Part shown: piece by piece, positions 29,063 to 39,754 of the stretch
Position numbering within the stretch: position 1 is the stretch's first letter
How the letters are laid out: each line of letters begins with the position of its first letter
Source of the DNA: Parabacteroides sp. An277
Lineage (GTDB): Bacteria > Bacteroidota > Bacteroidia > Bacteroidales > Tannerellaceae
Direction of reading: 5' to 3'
Length of the DNA stretch: 64,000 bases
Assembly: GCF_002159645.1 (NCBI RefSeq)
Contig: NZ_NFJB01000009.1
Coordinates: 45,593-109,592 of the forward strand
Made by a program: the position numbers and the translations under genes
Notes under the pieces: model-generated
The model's database searches: none
Told to the model about the DNA's origin: nothing
Seen by the model: only the letters and a program-made list of their open reading frames with translations

Positions 29063-31624
29063 ATGAAAATCAAATCAAATGATCCGATTTGGAAAGAGGT
29101 CTATTCTCAATCCAAGCTTCCGAGTTCTTTGGAAGTTTTGAAAGAAATGTCCACTAACTTATGGTGGGTATGGAATCACGAAGGCGCTAAGCTATTCGGA
29201 AAGATTGATCCAGTTCTTTGGAAAAAAACGGAAGGAAATCCTGTTCAGTTGTTACAGAATCTTTCTTTCCAACGCATTGAGGAAATCTTAGCTAATGAAG
29301 AGTTAATGGCTGAAATCAAGAAGGTTTACAGCGATTTTAGAAAATATATGGATGTAAAGCCAGACGCAACGAAGCCGTCTGTAGCTTACTTCAGCATGGA
29401 ATATGGTTTAACCAATGTATTGAAGATTTATTCCGGAGGTCTGGGTATTTTAGCTGGCGACTATTTGAAAGAAGCGAGCGATAACAACATCGATATGTGT
29501 GCCGTAGGTTTCTTATACCGTTACGGTTATTTCACGCAGACTTTGTCGATGGATGGACAGCAAATCGCAAATTATGAAGCGCAAAACTTCAGCTCTCTGC
29601 CTATTACACAGGTAATGGAAGAAAATGGCGAACCCGTGATTCTGGAGGTTCCTTATCCTGGGCGTACGGTATATGCTAACGTTTGGAAAGTGAATGTAGG
29701 CCGTATTCCTCTTTATTTGATGGATACGGATATCCCTCAGAATAGTGAATGGGACCGTTCGATTACGCATCAGCTTTATGGCGGTGATTGGGAAAACCGT
29801 ATGAAGCAAGAGTACCTGTTGGGTATTGGCGGTATTTTGATGTTGAATAAGCTGGGTATTAAGAAGCAGGTTTACCATTGCAACGAAGGACATGCGGCTT
29901 TGATTAATGTACAACGTTTGGTGGATTATATCCAGAAGGATGGTTTGTCGTTTGACCAAGCATTGGAAGTGGTACGTGCTTCTTCTTTGTATACCGTACA
30001 TACGCCGGTGCCGGCAGGACATGATTATTTCGATGAAGATTTGTTTGGCCGTTATATGGGTGCATTCCCTGGTAAGTTGGGTATCAGCTGGCAAGAGTTT
30101 ATCGATATGGGTCGTGTGAATCCGGGTTCGAACGAGAAGTTCTGCATGAGTACGTTCGCTTTGAATACGTGTCAGGAAGCCAACGGTGTGAGCTGGTTGC
30201 ATGGCAAAGTATCGCAACGTATGTTTGCCCCGATTTGGAAAGGTTATTTCCCGGAAGAGCTGCATGTTGGGTATGTAACTAATGGTGTACACATGCCGAC
30301 TTGGGCCGCTACGGAATGGAAAGAGTTTTTCTATAAACGTTTCCACAAGAATTTCTATCAAGACCAATCGAACCAGAAATATTGGGAAGCTATTCAAAGC
30401 ATGCCGGATGAAGAGATTTGGACCATCCGTCAGACATTGAAGAACAAGTTAATCAAATACATCAAAAACGAATACAAGACAACTTGGCTCAAGAACCAGG
30501 GCGACCCCGCCAAGGTGGTGTCTATCTTGGAAAAGATTAATCCGAATGCATTGCTGATTGGTTTCGCGCGTCGTTTTGCGACGTATAAACGTGCGCACCT
30601 CTTGTTTACGGATTTGAATCGTTTGGCTAAGATTGTCAACAACGAGCAATATCCGGTGCAATTCGTGTTCTCGGGCAAGGCTCACCCGGCTGATGGCGGT
30701 GGTCAGGGATTGATTAAGCATATCATCGAGATTTCTCGCCGTCCGGAATTTGAGGGAAAGATTATCTTCTTGGAAAATTATGATATGCGTTTGGCGCGTC
30801 ATTTGATTGCCGGCGTGGATGTTTGGTTGAATACGCCGACACGTCCGCTGGAGGCTTCCGGTACATCGGGTGAGAAGGCTGAGATGAACGGTGTATTGAA
30901 CTTCTCTGTGTTGGATGGTTGGTGGTACGAAGGGTATCGTGAAGGTGCCGGTTGGGCATTGACCGACAAGCGTACTTACGAGAACCAACAATATCAAGAC
31001 CAGCTTGATGCGGCTACGATTTATCAGATGTTGGAATCGGAAATCATCCCGACTTATTATGCGCGTAGCACGAAGGGATATTCGCCGGAATGGATTCAGT
31101 ATATCAAGAACTCCATGTCGCAAATTGCCTACGATTATACGATGAAGCGTATGTTGGATGATTACATCGACCGTTTCTATTCGAAGTTGGCTACGCGGTC
31201 GGCGGTTTTGGTGAAAGACAATTATGCAAAAGCGAAAGAGATTGCCGCTTGGAAGGAAGAGGTGGCTGCTCATTGGGATTGTCTGGAGGTTTGCTCGTTC
31301 ACCAGCGATGCGGATTTTGCGGCAAACGGACCGGAAGTAGGAAAAGAAGTTACATTCGATTTGGTTATCGACCGCCACGAACTGCAAGGAGCTATAGGCG
31401 TGGAGATGGTCATTACAAAAGATGACCCCGAAAAGCATATTCCTGTGATTGTGACGAAGAATGACTTCGAACTGAAGAAGGAGGAAGGCACGAAGATGTT
31501 CTTCCGCTTGAAGGCGACTCCGTCGGAAGCTGGAAATCAGCAGATGGGCTTCCGTATTTATCCGAAGAATCCGGATCTGCCTCACCGTATGGACTTCGCG
31601 TTCATCCGTTGGATTCAATTATAA
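29063..31624 (+). CDS. glgP: Alpha-glucan phosphorylase (GT35)
   Basis: 853 aa, cytosolic. The N-terminal domain begins with the short-form pattern [63 protein letters not shown] and the PLP-lysine region [17 protein letters not shown] (about 595) identify the TIGR02094-type glucan phosphorylases. It releases glucose-1-phosphate from glycogen. The C-terminal 110 residues are an extra beta-rich domain ([21 protein letters not shown]). In most relatives the PLP motif reads GTSGMKA, here GTSGEKA. Confidence 0.94.
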   Translation: MKIKSNDPIWKEVYSQSKLPSSLEVLKEMSTNLWWVWNHEGAKLFGKIDPVLWKKTEGNPVQLLQNLSFQRIEEILANEELMAEIKKVYSDFRKYMDVKPDATKPSVAYFSMEYGLTNVLKIYSGGLGILAGDYLKEASDNNIDMCAVGFLYRYGYFTQTLSMDGQQIANYEAQNFSSLPITQVMEENGEPVILEVPYPGRTVYANVWKVNVGRIPLYLMDTDIPQNSEWDRSITHQLYGGDWENRMKQEYLLGIGGILMLNKLGIKKQVYHCNEGHAALINVQRLVDYIQKDGLSFDQALEVVRASSLYTVHTPVPAGHDYFDEDLFGRYMGAFPGKLGISWQEFIDMGRVNPGSNEKFCMSTFALNTCQEANGVSWLHGKVSQRMFAPIWKGYFPEELHVGYVTNGVHMPTWAATEWKEFFYKRFHKNFYQDQSNQKYWEAIQSMPDEEIWTIRQTLKNKLIKYIKNEYKTTWLKNQGDPAKVVSILEKINPNALLIGFARRFATYKRAHLLFTDLNRLAKIVNNEQYPVQFVFSGKAHPADGGGQGLIKHIIEISRRPEFEGKIIFLENYDMRLARHLIAGVDVWLNTPTRPLEASGTSGEKAEMNGVLNFSVLDGWWYEGYREGAGWALTDKRTYENQQYQDQLDAATIYQMLESEIIPTYYARSTKGYSPEWIQYIKNSMSQIAYDYTMKRMLDDYIDRFYSKLATRSAVLVKDNYAKAKEIAAWKEEVAAHWDCLEVCSFTSDADFAANGPEVGKEVTFDLVIDRHELQGAIGVEMVITKDDPEKHIPVIVTKNDFELKKEEGTKMFFRLKATPSEAGNQQMGFRIYPKNPDLPHRMDFAFIRWIQL

Positions 31625-31643
31625 TTTAGTATAAAAGATTGTG

Positions 31644-31693
31644 CAACTTCCGTAGGAATCACCCGCAAGGGCGCTCATTCCCTGCGGAAGTTG
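31644..31693 (+). terminator. Long hairpin after the phosphorylase gene
   Basis: CAACTTCCG (31644) pairs with CGGAAGTTG (31693), then GGAAT with ATTCC, around a 17-nt loop. No T-run follows, so it may be an mRNA 3-prime structure more than a strict terminator. Confidence 0.5.
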
Positions 31694-31726
31694 TCGTATT
31701 TAGGTTATCAGGTAAAAGTTTTGGCT

Positions 31727-32044
31727 ATGCTTGTTTACAATATTACTTTTCACGTGGAAGGGGAGATGCAGGCCGATTTCCTCCGCTTTTTGAAAGAGGA
31801 ATATGTTCCGCAGGCTACGCAACGTGGTTTTGTCCATTCTCCGCTTTTGCACCGGGTTTTGCCGCACGCGGAAGAGGAGGAAGGATGTAGTTATGCGGTC
31901 CAGTTTCGGGTCAAGAATGCGGATAGGTTGAATTTTTGGATAGAACAGGAGGGACGGGCGCTCGCTCGTCGCGTGGTGGAACGCTACGGTTCGAAAGTGG
32001 TGGGCTTCACGACGGTGCTGGAAGAAATCGATTTGGAAAAATGA
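31727..32044 (+). CDS. DUF4286-family protein
   Basis: 105 aa from ATG 31727 ([14 protein letters not shown]); an in-frame upstream ATG at 31691 lies inside the preceding hairpin and is unlikely. The ferredoxin-like fold family DUF4286 is common next to ruvC in Bacteroidetes, as here. Function unknown. It probably shares a transcript with ruvC, across a 41-bp repeat array. Confidence 0.8.
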   Translation: MLVYNITFHVEGEMQADFLRFLKEEYVPQATQRGFVHSPLLHRVLPHAEEEEGCSYAVQFRVKNADRLNFWIEQEGRALARRVVERYGSKVVGFTTVLEEIDLEK

Positions 32045-32061
32045 GATACGGAACCTATATT

Positions 32062-32232
32062 TCTGCAAACGTCGCCACGTCGTGGGGAAGAAATCAGAGC
32101 GCTCTGCAAACGCGCCCACGCCGTGGGGAAGAAATCGGAGTACTCTGCAAACGCGCCCACGCCGTGGGGAAGAAATCGGAGTGCTCTGCAAACGTCGCCA
32201 CGTCGTGGGGAAGAAATCAGAGCACTCTGCAA
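32062..32232. repeat. Tandem array, four 41-bp units plus a partial fifth
   Basis: TCTGCAA recurs at 32062, 32103, 32144, 32185 and 32226: period exactly 41 bp. Each unit has a palindrome CCCACGCCGTGGG (or its CCACGTCGTGG variant) followed by GGAAGAAATC. Units 1 and 4 share one set of variants, units 2 and 3 another. No stop codons occur in several frames, but nothing here looks like protein. It fills the gap between the DUF4286 gene and ruvC. Confidence 0.95.
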
Positions 32233-32273
32233 GGCTCCGGGGAAGGTTGCGGGGTTTCAGAGGAGGTTTTCGG

Positions 32274-32834
32274 ATGAAGGAGCGTGTTATTTTGGGTATC
32301 GACCCGGGTTCCATCATTATGGGATATGGTATCCTGCTGGTGTTGGATAACAAACCCAAGCTCGAGGCGTTGGGCGTCATCCAGCTGGGAAAGTATGTAG
32401 ATTATTACCTCCGGCTGAAGAAAATCTTTGAGCGCGTCTTAGGGCTGATTGATACGTATCATCCCGACGAGCTCGCTATCGAAGCTCCTTTTTACGGAAA
32501 GAACGTGCAGAGTATGTTGAAGTTGGGACGGGCGCAGGGCGTGGCGATGGCGGCTGCCTTGGAGCGCGACATTCCGATTTTCGAGTATGCGCCGTTGAAG
32601 ATAAAGATGTCTATCACGGGAAACGGTAATGCGTCGAAGGAGCAGGTAGCAGGCGTCTTGCAGAAATACCTTCACATCCCGCAGGAGTCGATGCTTCCGC
32701 AATTGGATGCTACCGACGGATTGGCGGCGGCGGTCTGTCATTTTTTCCAGTCCAGCCGTCCTACGGTAGAGAAGAAATATAGCGATTGGAAAGACTTCAT
32801 AGCCAAAAATCCGGATAAAGTCCGGAAAAAATAA
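32274..32834 (+). CDS. ruvC: Crossover junction endodeoxyribonuclease RuvC
   Basis: 186 aa, cytosolic dimer that cuts Holliday junctions with RuvAB. Acidic active site: [14 protein letters not shown] (first Asp), [11 protein letters not shown] (Glu) and [14 protein letters not shown] (Asp pair). The ATG at 32274 has a strong ribosome site AGGAGG at 32261-32266. The frame is open back to 32082 but that is the 41-bp array and not part of RuvC. Followed 16 nt later by an MFS gene. Confidence 0.97.
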   Translation: MKERVILGIDPGSIIMGYGILLVLDNKPKLEALGVIQLGKYVDYYLRLKKIFERVLGLIDTYHPDELAIEAPFYGKNVQSMLKLGRAQGVAMAAALERDIPIFEYAPLKIKMSITGNGNASKEQVAGVLQKYLHIPQESMLPQLDATDGLAAAVCHFFQSSRPTVEKKYSDWKDFIAKNPDKVRKK

Positions 32835-32850
32835 GTTTGTGTAGAAGACA

Positions 32851-34044
32851 ATGGATAGGATTCAAAATCGGGGAGGAAAGCGACTGAAGGAATGGCTCCC
32901 CGTGGTCGGATTGACGCTGGCTGCTTTTGTTTTTAACACCTCAGAATATATTCCCATTGGTTTGTTGACCGACATTGCGACTGATTTTCAGACGACCGAG
33001 GCGCATGCGGGGTTGCTCATTACCGTGTACGCGTGGGTGGTGGCGATAGCTTCGTTGCCATTGATGTTGATGGTTTCGCGGGTCGAGAACCGGCGTCTCT
33101 TGCTGAGTGTATTGGTTTTGTTTATTGGCAGCCATCTCATCTCCTCTTTTTCTTCAGGGTATTCGATGTTGATGGCTTCGCGTATAGGCGTGGCGTGTTC
33201 GCATGCTATTTTCTGGTCTATCGTGACGCCGCTGGCCGTACGGGTTGCCCCTGAGGGGTTCCGCTCGGTGGCGATTAGCTTGATTGCTACGGGAACCTCT
33301 ATCGCTATGATTGTCGGGTTGCCGTTAGGGCGTACGATTGGATTGCATGTAGGCTGGCGAATGACGTTTTTCTATGTGGCAGTGGCGGCTTGCGTAGTGA
33401 TGCTTCTTTTGGGGCTGATATTCCCTAAAGTGCCGAGTCGCAACAGCGTTTCGCTCCAAAAATTACCAGGTTTGCTCAAGGCCCCGGTTCTTTTGGCGGT
33501 GTATATTTTGACGGTAATAGCCATCACGGCGCACTTTACGAGTTACAGTTATATCGAGCCGTTCTTGGGGCAAGTGGCTGGATTGGAAGATGCGCAAATC
33601 ACGTGGGTGCTGACGGCATTCGGGCTGATTGGGATTTTAGGGAGCGTGCTTTTCTCGCGCTATTACGATCGGCATCCATTTACATTCGTTCGCTTGGGCG
33701 TTTTTGGGTTAGCTGCGTTCTTGCTCCTCTTGCGTCCGGCGGCTTGTCATGCATACAGCGTCATCGCGCTTTGCCTCTGTTGGGGCTTGGCGATTACGAT
33801 TTTCAATTTGACGTTTCAATCGGAGATTATTCAAGTGGCTCCGCAAGCAACGGCCATCGCGATGTCTGTCTATTCCGGCATTTACAACGTAGGGATTGGG
33901 AGCGGCGCTCTGATAGGAGGCGTCATCTGCACGCATTTGTCGATAGCCGAAGTGGGGTACGTCGGGGGAGCGATTGCGCTTGTCGCCTGTTTCTATTGTG
34001 CCCGAAAATTAGTACCTTTGTTGCAAAAGAATAAAAGCAAATAG
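32851..34044 (+). CDS. MFS efflux transporter (SotB/YdhP-like)
   Basis: 397 aa, 12 predicted membrane helices. WLPVVGLTLAAFVFNTSEY followed by the DHA1 signatures VENRRLLLS and GRTIGLHVGWRMTF points to the drug:proton or sugar efflux branch of the major facilitator superfamily. Cargo is unknown. It sits between ruvC and a nitroreductase gene with short gaps (16 and 27 nt), so an operon is likely. Confidence 0.85.
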   Translation: MDRIQNRGGKRLKEWLPVVGLTLAAFVFNTSEYIPIGLLTDIATDFQTTEAHAGLLITVYAWVVAIASLPLMLMVSRVENRRLLLSVLVLFIGSHLISSFSSGYSMLMASRIGVACSHAIFWSIVTPLAVRVAPEGFRSVAISLIATGTSIAMIVGLPLGRTIGLHVGWRMTFFYVAVAACVVMLLLGLIFPKVPSRNSVSLQKLPGLLKAPVLLAVYILTVIAITAHFTSYSYIEPFLGQVAGLEDAQITWVLTAFGLIGILGSVLFSRYYDRHPFTFVRLGVFGLAAFLLLLRPAACHAYSVIALCLCWGLAITIFNLTFQSEIIQVAPQATAIAMSVYSGIYNVGIGSGALIGGVICTHLSIAEVGYVGGAIALVACFYCARKLVPLLQKNKSK

Positions 34045-34071
34045 GTATTACCCAATAAAAAAATAAAAGGT

Positions 34072-34596
34072 ATGGAAAATAATTTGTTGCATGTTATCAA
34101 AACGCGGCGTAGCTGCCGCAAATATCGTCCGGAGCAAATTCCAGACGAAGCGTTGAATGCCATCCTCGAAGCCGGGACGTATGCGCCAACGGGCATGGGG
34201 TTGCAATCGCCTTTTATTGTGGCGGTGCAGGATGAGGCGTTAAAGGACCGGTTGGCACGAATGAACGCAGCGGTCCGGGGGATGAGTGGCAATCCTTATT
34301 ACGATGCCCCGACGTATATATTGGTATTTTCGTCGGCGGATTGTCCCTTTGCCGTACAGGATGGTTCCTGCGTGCTGGAGAACATGATGCTTGCCGCGCA
34401 CGCATTGGGGCTGGGCAGTTGCTGGATTAACCGCGAGCGGGAGATGTTTGCCACAGATGAAGGCCGTCAGCTCCTGAAGGAATGGGGCTTGCCCGACGGG
34501 ACGGTGGGCATTGGCGCCATTTCGGTAGGCTATCCGGCAGCAGAACCGGCGGCTCCGAAGCCCCGGAAGTCTGATTACATCCGGATTTTGCGATAG
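34072..34596 (+). CDS. Nitroreductase-family flavoprotein
   Basis: 174 aa. FMN-binding pattern RRSCRKYRPEQIP near the N-terminus, APTGMGLQSPF, and the C-terminal GIGAISVGYPAAEP with the arginine region. Single-domain, cytosolic, probably a dimer that reduces quinones or nitro compounds with NAD(P)H. Last gene of the run after ruvC and the MFS gene; a terminator follows. Confidence 0.9.
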   Translation: MENNLLHVIKTRRSCRKYRPEQIPDEALNAILEAGTYAPTGMGLQSPFIVAVQDEALKDRLARMNAAVRGMSGNPYYDAPTYILVFSSADCPFAVQDGSCVLENMMLAAHALGLGSCWINREREMFATDEGRQLLKEWGLPDGTVGIGAISVGYPAAEPAAPKPRKSDYIRILR

Positions 34597-34605
34597 GAAG
34601 GAATA

Positions 34606-34628
34606 GCGGCTGCCAGATTGGCAGCCGC
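34606..34628 (+). terminator. Hairpin terminator after the nitroreductase gene
   Basis: GCGGCTGCCA-GAT-TGGCAGCCGC, 10-bp stem, followed by a T-rich tail. Confidence 0.85.
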
Positions 34629-34697
34629 TTCTTGTGTCTTTCTTTTTCTATCTGACAAATCCGAAAAAATGGCAGTCCTGGACCGCCGTTTTTGTTT

Positions 34698-34712
34698 TGG
34701 CACAGTATTCGC
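34698..34712 (+). promoter_or_regulatory. Sigma-54-like promoter upstream of groESL
   Basis: TGGCACAGTATTCGC agrees with the -24/-12 consensus (GG, 10 nt, GC) with one change, TCGC for TTGC. It is 74 bp before groES. No TAnnTTTG box and no CIRCE repeat are seen in 34630-34786. Confidence 0.35.
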
Positions 34713-34786
34713 AAGGTAATTGGCGTGAGTCGCTAAGGCTCGCAAGGATTGAAATAAATAGTATAAACTTTAAATTATAAGAAGTC

Positions 34787-35056
34787 ATGAATATTAAACC
34801 GTTAGCAGATCGTGTTTTAATTAAGCCCGCTGCGGCAGAAGAAAAAACTGTAGGCGGAATCATTATTCCGGATTCCGCAAAAGAGAAACCCTTAAAAGGT
34901 GAAGTCAAAGCAGTAGGCAACGGAACAAAAGACGAAGAGATGGTAGTCAAAGTAGGCGATAACGTGCTTTATGGTAAGTACGCAGGTACGGAAATCGAAT
35001 TGGAGGGTGAAAAGTACCTGATTATGCGTCAGTCTGATATTTTGGCAATCATTTAA
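34787..35056 (+). CDS. groES: Co-chaperonin GroES
   Basis: 89 aa: [20 protein letters not shown], the mobile loop [11 protein letters not shown] and [26 protein letters not shown] are standard. It caps the GroEL cylinder during protein folding in the cytosol. Directly upstream of groEL (50-nt gap). Confidence 0.98.
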   Translation: MNIKPLADRVLIKPAAAEEKTVGGIIIPDSAKEKPLKGEVKAVGNGTKDEEMVVKVGDNVLYGKYAGTEIELEGEKYLIMRQSDILAII

Positions 35057-35091
35057 TCATAACATTACAAAAAAACAGAGTAACTACTTAA

Positions 35092-36744
<1,653 letters not shown>

Positions 36745-36771
36745 TAAGAATTTTTTGTTTACGTCTAGTGG

Positions 36772-36810
36772 CAGGGGCTGACTCTCCGTATGGAGGGCGG
36801 CCCCTTTTTC
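36772..36810 (+). terminator. Intrinsic terminator after groEL
   Basis: AGGGGCTGACTCTCC pairs with GGAGGGCGGCCCCT around GTAT, followed by TTTTTC. Confidence 0.85.
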
Positions 36811-36835
36811 TTTTGGGGCTGTGTCAAAATAGAAA

Positions 36836-36946
36836 ATGGCACGCAGAGGACACAGATTTAACAGATGATCACAGATTCTTTTTTATTGATTTATAATTAA
36901 ATAAATCTGCGGTCATCTTGTCGCATCTGTGTTATTAGTGTGCCAT
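36836..36946. repeat. MITE-like element of 111 bp
   Basis: Imperfect terminal inverted repeats: ATGGCACGCAGAGGACACAG at the left with a matching CTGTGTTATTAGTGTGCCAT at the right, then inner pairs GATGATCACAGATT and AATCTGCGGTCATC around an AT-rich centre. Non-coding; probably a dispersed repeat. No target duplication is clear. Confidence 0.65.
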
Positions 36947-36983
36947 ATACCCATTATGAAACACCTTCATGCTTCTGATGGGA

Positions 36984-37814
36984 TTAAGCTTCTTTCGGGG
37001 CTGTTTCTTCCCCTTCCGGCGTGATGGGTTCGAATTGCGTGCCGCCGGATTCCTCTTCCTGTCCGGGCTCTTCCGCGTCTGTTTTTTGTCCCTGCATTTG
37101 GTTGTACGTCTGCCGGTAGTGGTCCACTACGCCGTTGATATCTACCACCAGCAGTTCGGCATTATGCCGGTCTGCTTCTCCTCCTAAAATCTGCAACGCT
37201 ACGAGCAGGTTGCAAATATCATTAAACATATCATCTACCTCTTGGCGGATTTCTTTCGTCTTGGGGGAATTTTGGCGGTCGGTCTTAATCGCCCGCTTTT
37301 TGTCCCTCAGTTCTTCATAGTCGTCATTCGCCTTTTCGAGCGGCGATACCAAGACATCCAGGTGCAAGGTAGCCAAATGCTCTTCCAATATGGATTTATT
37401 CAAATCCAGTAATAGCCCGTGTATTTTGGATGTCTTCGCATCATACGGCAGGGCCTGTATGCCTTTGTAGGTCGAAATCTTGGCACTCACAGCCCGTGCA
37501 GCTTCCAGTGTAGTGGTGTTTTTCGACAGCAGGGCATTGTCTATCATCAGGAATAGGAGGGAAAGGAGGCGATTGCGTTCCGCATCCAGTTCGACCAGTT
37601 TCGGTGTCTCCGCATAGGTCGTGCTGACCGTATTGTAGTCCACCAGCGTTTCTACCTTGGCTTCATATCTGTCTTTGATATCTTGCCACGTGGGTTCTAA
37701 CGTGAACGACGCAATAGGAGTTAATACTTTTACGACGCTCTCATGAAATCCTAAATGCAATGAGTTGGGAAATTTTCCCACCAGGCTGCCTTTTACTTTT
37801 ACTGCTGTATTCAT
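36984..37814 (-). CDS. Conserved protein of unknown function (DUF6261-like)
   Basis: 276 aa, soluble, no signal peptide. Mostly helical up to about 240 (LLSLLFLMIDNALLSKNTTTLEAARAV, LLDLNKSILEEHLATLHLD in part), then an acidic disordered tail rich in Glu, Gln and Pro. It resembles the DUF6261 type, which is found in several copies in Bacteroides and Parabacteroides and has no known role. Its 5-prime side is unusual: the 41-bp-period array of 15 units lies from 85 to 700 bp upstream of the start codon, in the same orientation relation as the array before ruvC. Confidence 0.65.
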   Translation of the reverse strand: MNTAVKVKGSLVGKFPNSLHLGFHESVVKVLTPIASFTLEPTWQDIKDRYEAKVETLVDYNTVSTTYAETPKLVELDAERNRLLSLLFLMIDNALLSKNTTTLEAARAVSAKISTYKGIQALPYDAKTSKIHGLLLDLNKSILEEHLATLHLDVLVSPLEKANDDYEELRDKKRAIKTDRQNSPKTKEIRQEVDDMFNDICNLLVALQILGGEADRHNAELLVVDINGVVDHYRQTYNQMQGQKTDAEEPGQEEESGGTQFEPITPEGEETAPKEA

Positions 37815-37898
37815 ACGCTTTTTATTTTAGTAAATTAATACGATTCATTTCGCTTTTTTCTCCTTTAAAGAAAGGAGCATTCTTTTTTAATCGAAGCT

Positions 37899-38513
37899 TT
37901 CGATTACAGTGAGTTTTTAAAATTATTCTCGTCGAAGCGTTCGAAAGGAATCCTTTTGAAATGGAATTATGTGCGAAGTGTTCGCTTGGAATCTTTTTTA
38001 AAAAGGATTGCTTTCGCACTTTTCGCTTTTAATAACTGGATGGAGTTATTAAAAGCGCACCATTCGCTCGCTATCCTTTTTAATTTCTTTTGCTGGCGCA
38101 CTGTTCGCTCAGAGTTCTTTGCTGGCGGAATTGATTTCGCAACGTTCGCACTCAATTTTTTTCTCACGGGATTGTTTTCGCACCGTTCGCCAGCTGTTTT
38201 TCCTCGGCGGGATTACTTGCGCAGGCTTCGCATCCAATTCTTTTCTCACGGGATTGCTTTCGCACCGTTCGCCAGCTATCTTTTTCCGGCGGGATTGCTT
38301 TCGCAGTTTTCGATAACAATCCTTTTCTCGCGGGATTACTTTCGTAATGTTCGCAAGGCATCTTTTTTCAGCAGGATAATATTCGAAGTGTTCGGCGATA
38401 AAAATTTTTCAAAGACAATGCTTCCGTGTCTTTCGATAGGAAGCCAAACAACTAAAAAAAACTGGCAGCACTTTCGTTTGAAAATCAATGAAACAAATAC
38501 AATGGAATAACGA
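37899..38513. repeat. Fifteen-unit degenerate array of exact 41-bp period
   Basis: TTCG occurs at 37899 and then at every 41st base to 38473 (15 of 15 positions). The consensus unit is TTCGC, 5 variable, AT, 2 variable, TTTT, about 6 variable, GGGATT, 2 variable, TTTCGCA, 3 variable. Units 1-3 have local palindromes such as TCGAAGCTTTCGA. Two or three substitutions separate close units (38186 and 38268), far more the outer ones, yet not one base has been gained or lost. Translated frames here are low-complexity and of no known family. The array fills almost all of 37815-38604. Confidence 0.95.
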
Positions 38514-38604
38514 GTTACTGCCAGTACTCTTAACCCAAAATTTCTATGGCGCTATAAAGTTCGATAATCTTTTTGAATTGACCAAATTTTCGATTAAAAA
38601 AATA

Positions 38605-39714
38605 TCAGTTTTTTAATAAATAGCGTACCAACTCGATGTTATCTCCCACATTTTTCTTTGTGGAGGCATACAAGAAGCCGTTTTTTTCATCCAGCGACAG
38701 GTTGGTACAGAAGCGGTCGAGCCGGTAGCAGGCCGTGGGTATTCCCATAGGGTCGAACGCATACACTTCCACTGGCGGAATGGTTTCATCCAGCATGTGG
38801 GTGCCGTCGTAGCCCATATATATAAGGTACACGCGTGCGCGCGTGACGCACCAATTATAGTAGGAAAGGCGCGTCTGGCTATTTGCAAAATTCAAGTACC
38901 ATATTGGGATGTTTGCCTTCGCCACCTCATATTCCGGTTCATACAGGTCCGGACCCTTAATTTCCTTCACGAGGTGGAGCGAATCGTCGTAGAGGCGGAG
39001 GCGAGGAAGATGGAAGTCGGCCGCCCAGATTTCTTTTCCAAACGGACGAAACAGGTATGCCCCATTCACTTCGGCCGGGAAATATTCCATATCGGGATGA
39101 AGGGTCAGGAATTCGGTCTTGATCGTGTCAGGCGCTTCCATCGGCCGGATTTGAAATTCAGGGACATTGTTGGGATGCGCCGAGTCTGGCGAATACCAGA
39201 AATTGTAAGCGAGGTACGTGCTGTCGGTCAGAACGCAGGGCGGGATTTGGGGATGGGTTTGCGAGCTATAGCGGAAGCTCCGGATAATCTCCAACTTTTT
39301 ATTTTCCAAGGTCTTTTTCCAATCGATTTCAAAATAGAGACTCCGATTGAGGTCGATGGCCAAAAAGGTTTCCGCCTGGCAGTTCGGCACAAAGGCTATC
39401 AGATTGAGGAACTCACCCGGACCATTTCCATGCGTCCCCACGCTGAGCAACCGCTGGCGAGTCCGAAGCGAGAAGAACTCCAGGAAATATTCACAACCCG
39501 ATTGGTTATTTGCCAGTACGATAGAGTCTTGCAATACCCAATAATAGAGCGGATTATTGTAGGTATCTTCCAGCACGACCGGCTCCGCATCGCGCAATTC
39601 CTGCTGTTCGGGAATCTCTTCCCGCGAAAAATTCACCACAACTGCCTCTTCTTTCTTATTACCGCAGGAGAGGAGTAGGAGAAGCGCGGCAAAAATGCAA
39701 ACTGTTCGTTTCAT
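38605..39714 (-). CDS. 6-bladed beta-propeller lipoprotein (BF3164-like)
   Basis: 369 aa. Lipobox LLLLSC (Cys17) and a beta-rich repeat body (TRQRLLSVGTHGNGPGEF, NVPEFQIRPM, VYAFDPMGIPTACYRLDRF), as in Bacteroidales TolB/NHL-type propeller lipoproteins. Function unknown; perhaps a periplasmic or surface sensor or binding protein. 40 nt after a paralogous propeller gene on the same strand. Confidence 0.8.
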   Translation of the reverse strand: MKRTVCIFAALLLLLSCGNKKEEAVVVNFSREEIPEQQELRDAEPVVLEDTYNNPLYYWVLQDSIVLANNQSGCEYFLEFFSLRTRQRLLSVGTHGNGPGEFLNLIAFVPNCQAETFLAIDLNRSLYFEIDWKKTLENKKLEIIRSFRYSSQTHPQIPPCVLTDSTYLAYNFWYSPDSAHPNNVPEFQIRPMEAPDTIKTEFLTLHPDMEYFPAEVNGAYLFRPFGKEIWAADFHLPRLRLYDDSLHLVKEIKGPDLYEPEYEVAKANIPIWYLNFANSQTRLSYYNWCVTRARVYLIYMGYDGTHMLDETIPPVEVYAFDPMGIPTACYRLDRFCTNLSLDEKNGFLYASTKKNVGDNIELVRYLLKN

Positions 39715-39754
39715 GATGTATTGATATTTAGATAATTGGATTCTTGTCGAAATT

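Noticed and set aside
30449..31618. Minus-strand frame of 389 codons under the phosphorylase gene
   Set aside because: A shadow; the plus-strand enzyme is unmistakable.
32062..32232. CRISPR array
   Set aside because: Units are alike over their whole length, with no spacers and no cas genes. The same holds for 37899-38513 and 50162-50400.
32082..32273. N-terminal extension of RuvC by 64 codons
   Set aside because: It would consist only of the 41-bp array; the ATG at 32274 has a strong ribosome site and matches RuvC starts.
37956..38510. Plus-strand frame of 184 codons through the 41-bp array
   Set aside because: 41 is not a multiple of three, so each unit is read in a new frame; openness follows from low stop content and the peptide has no family.
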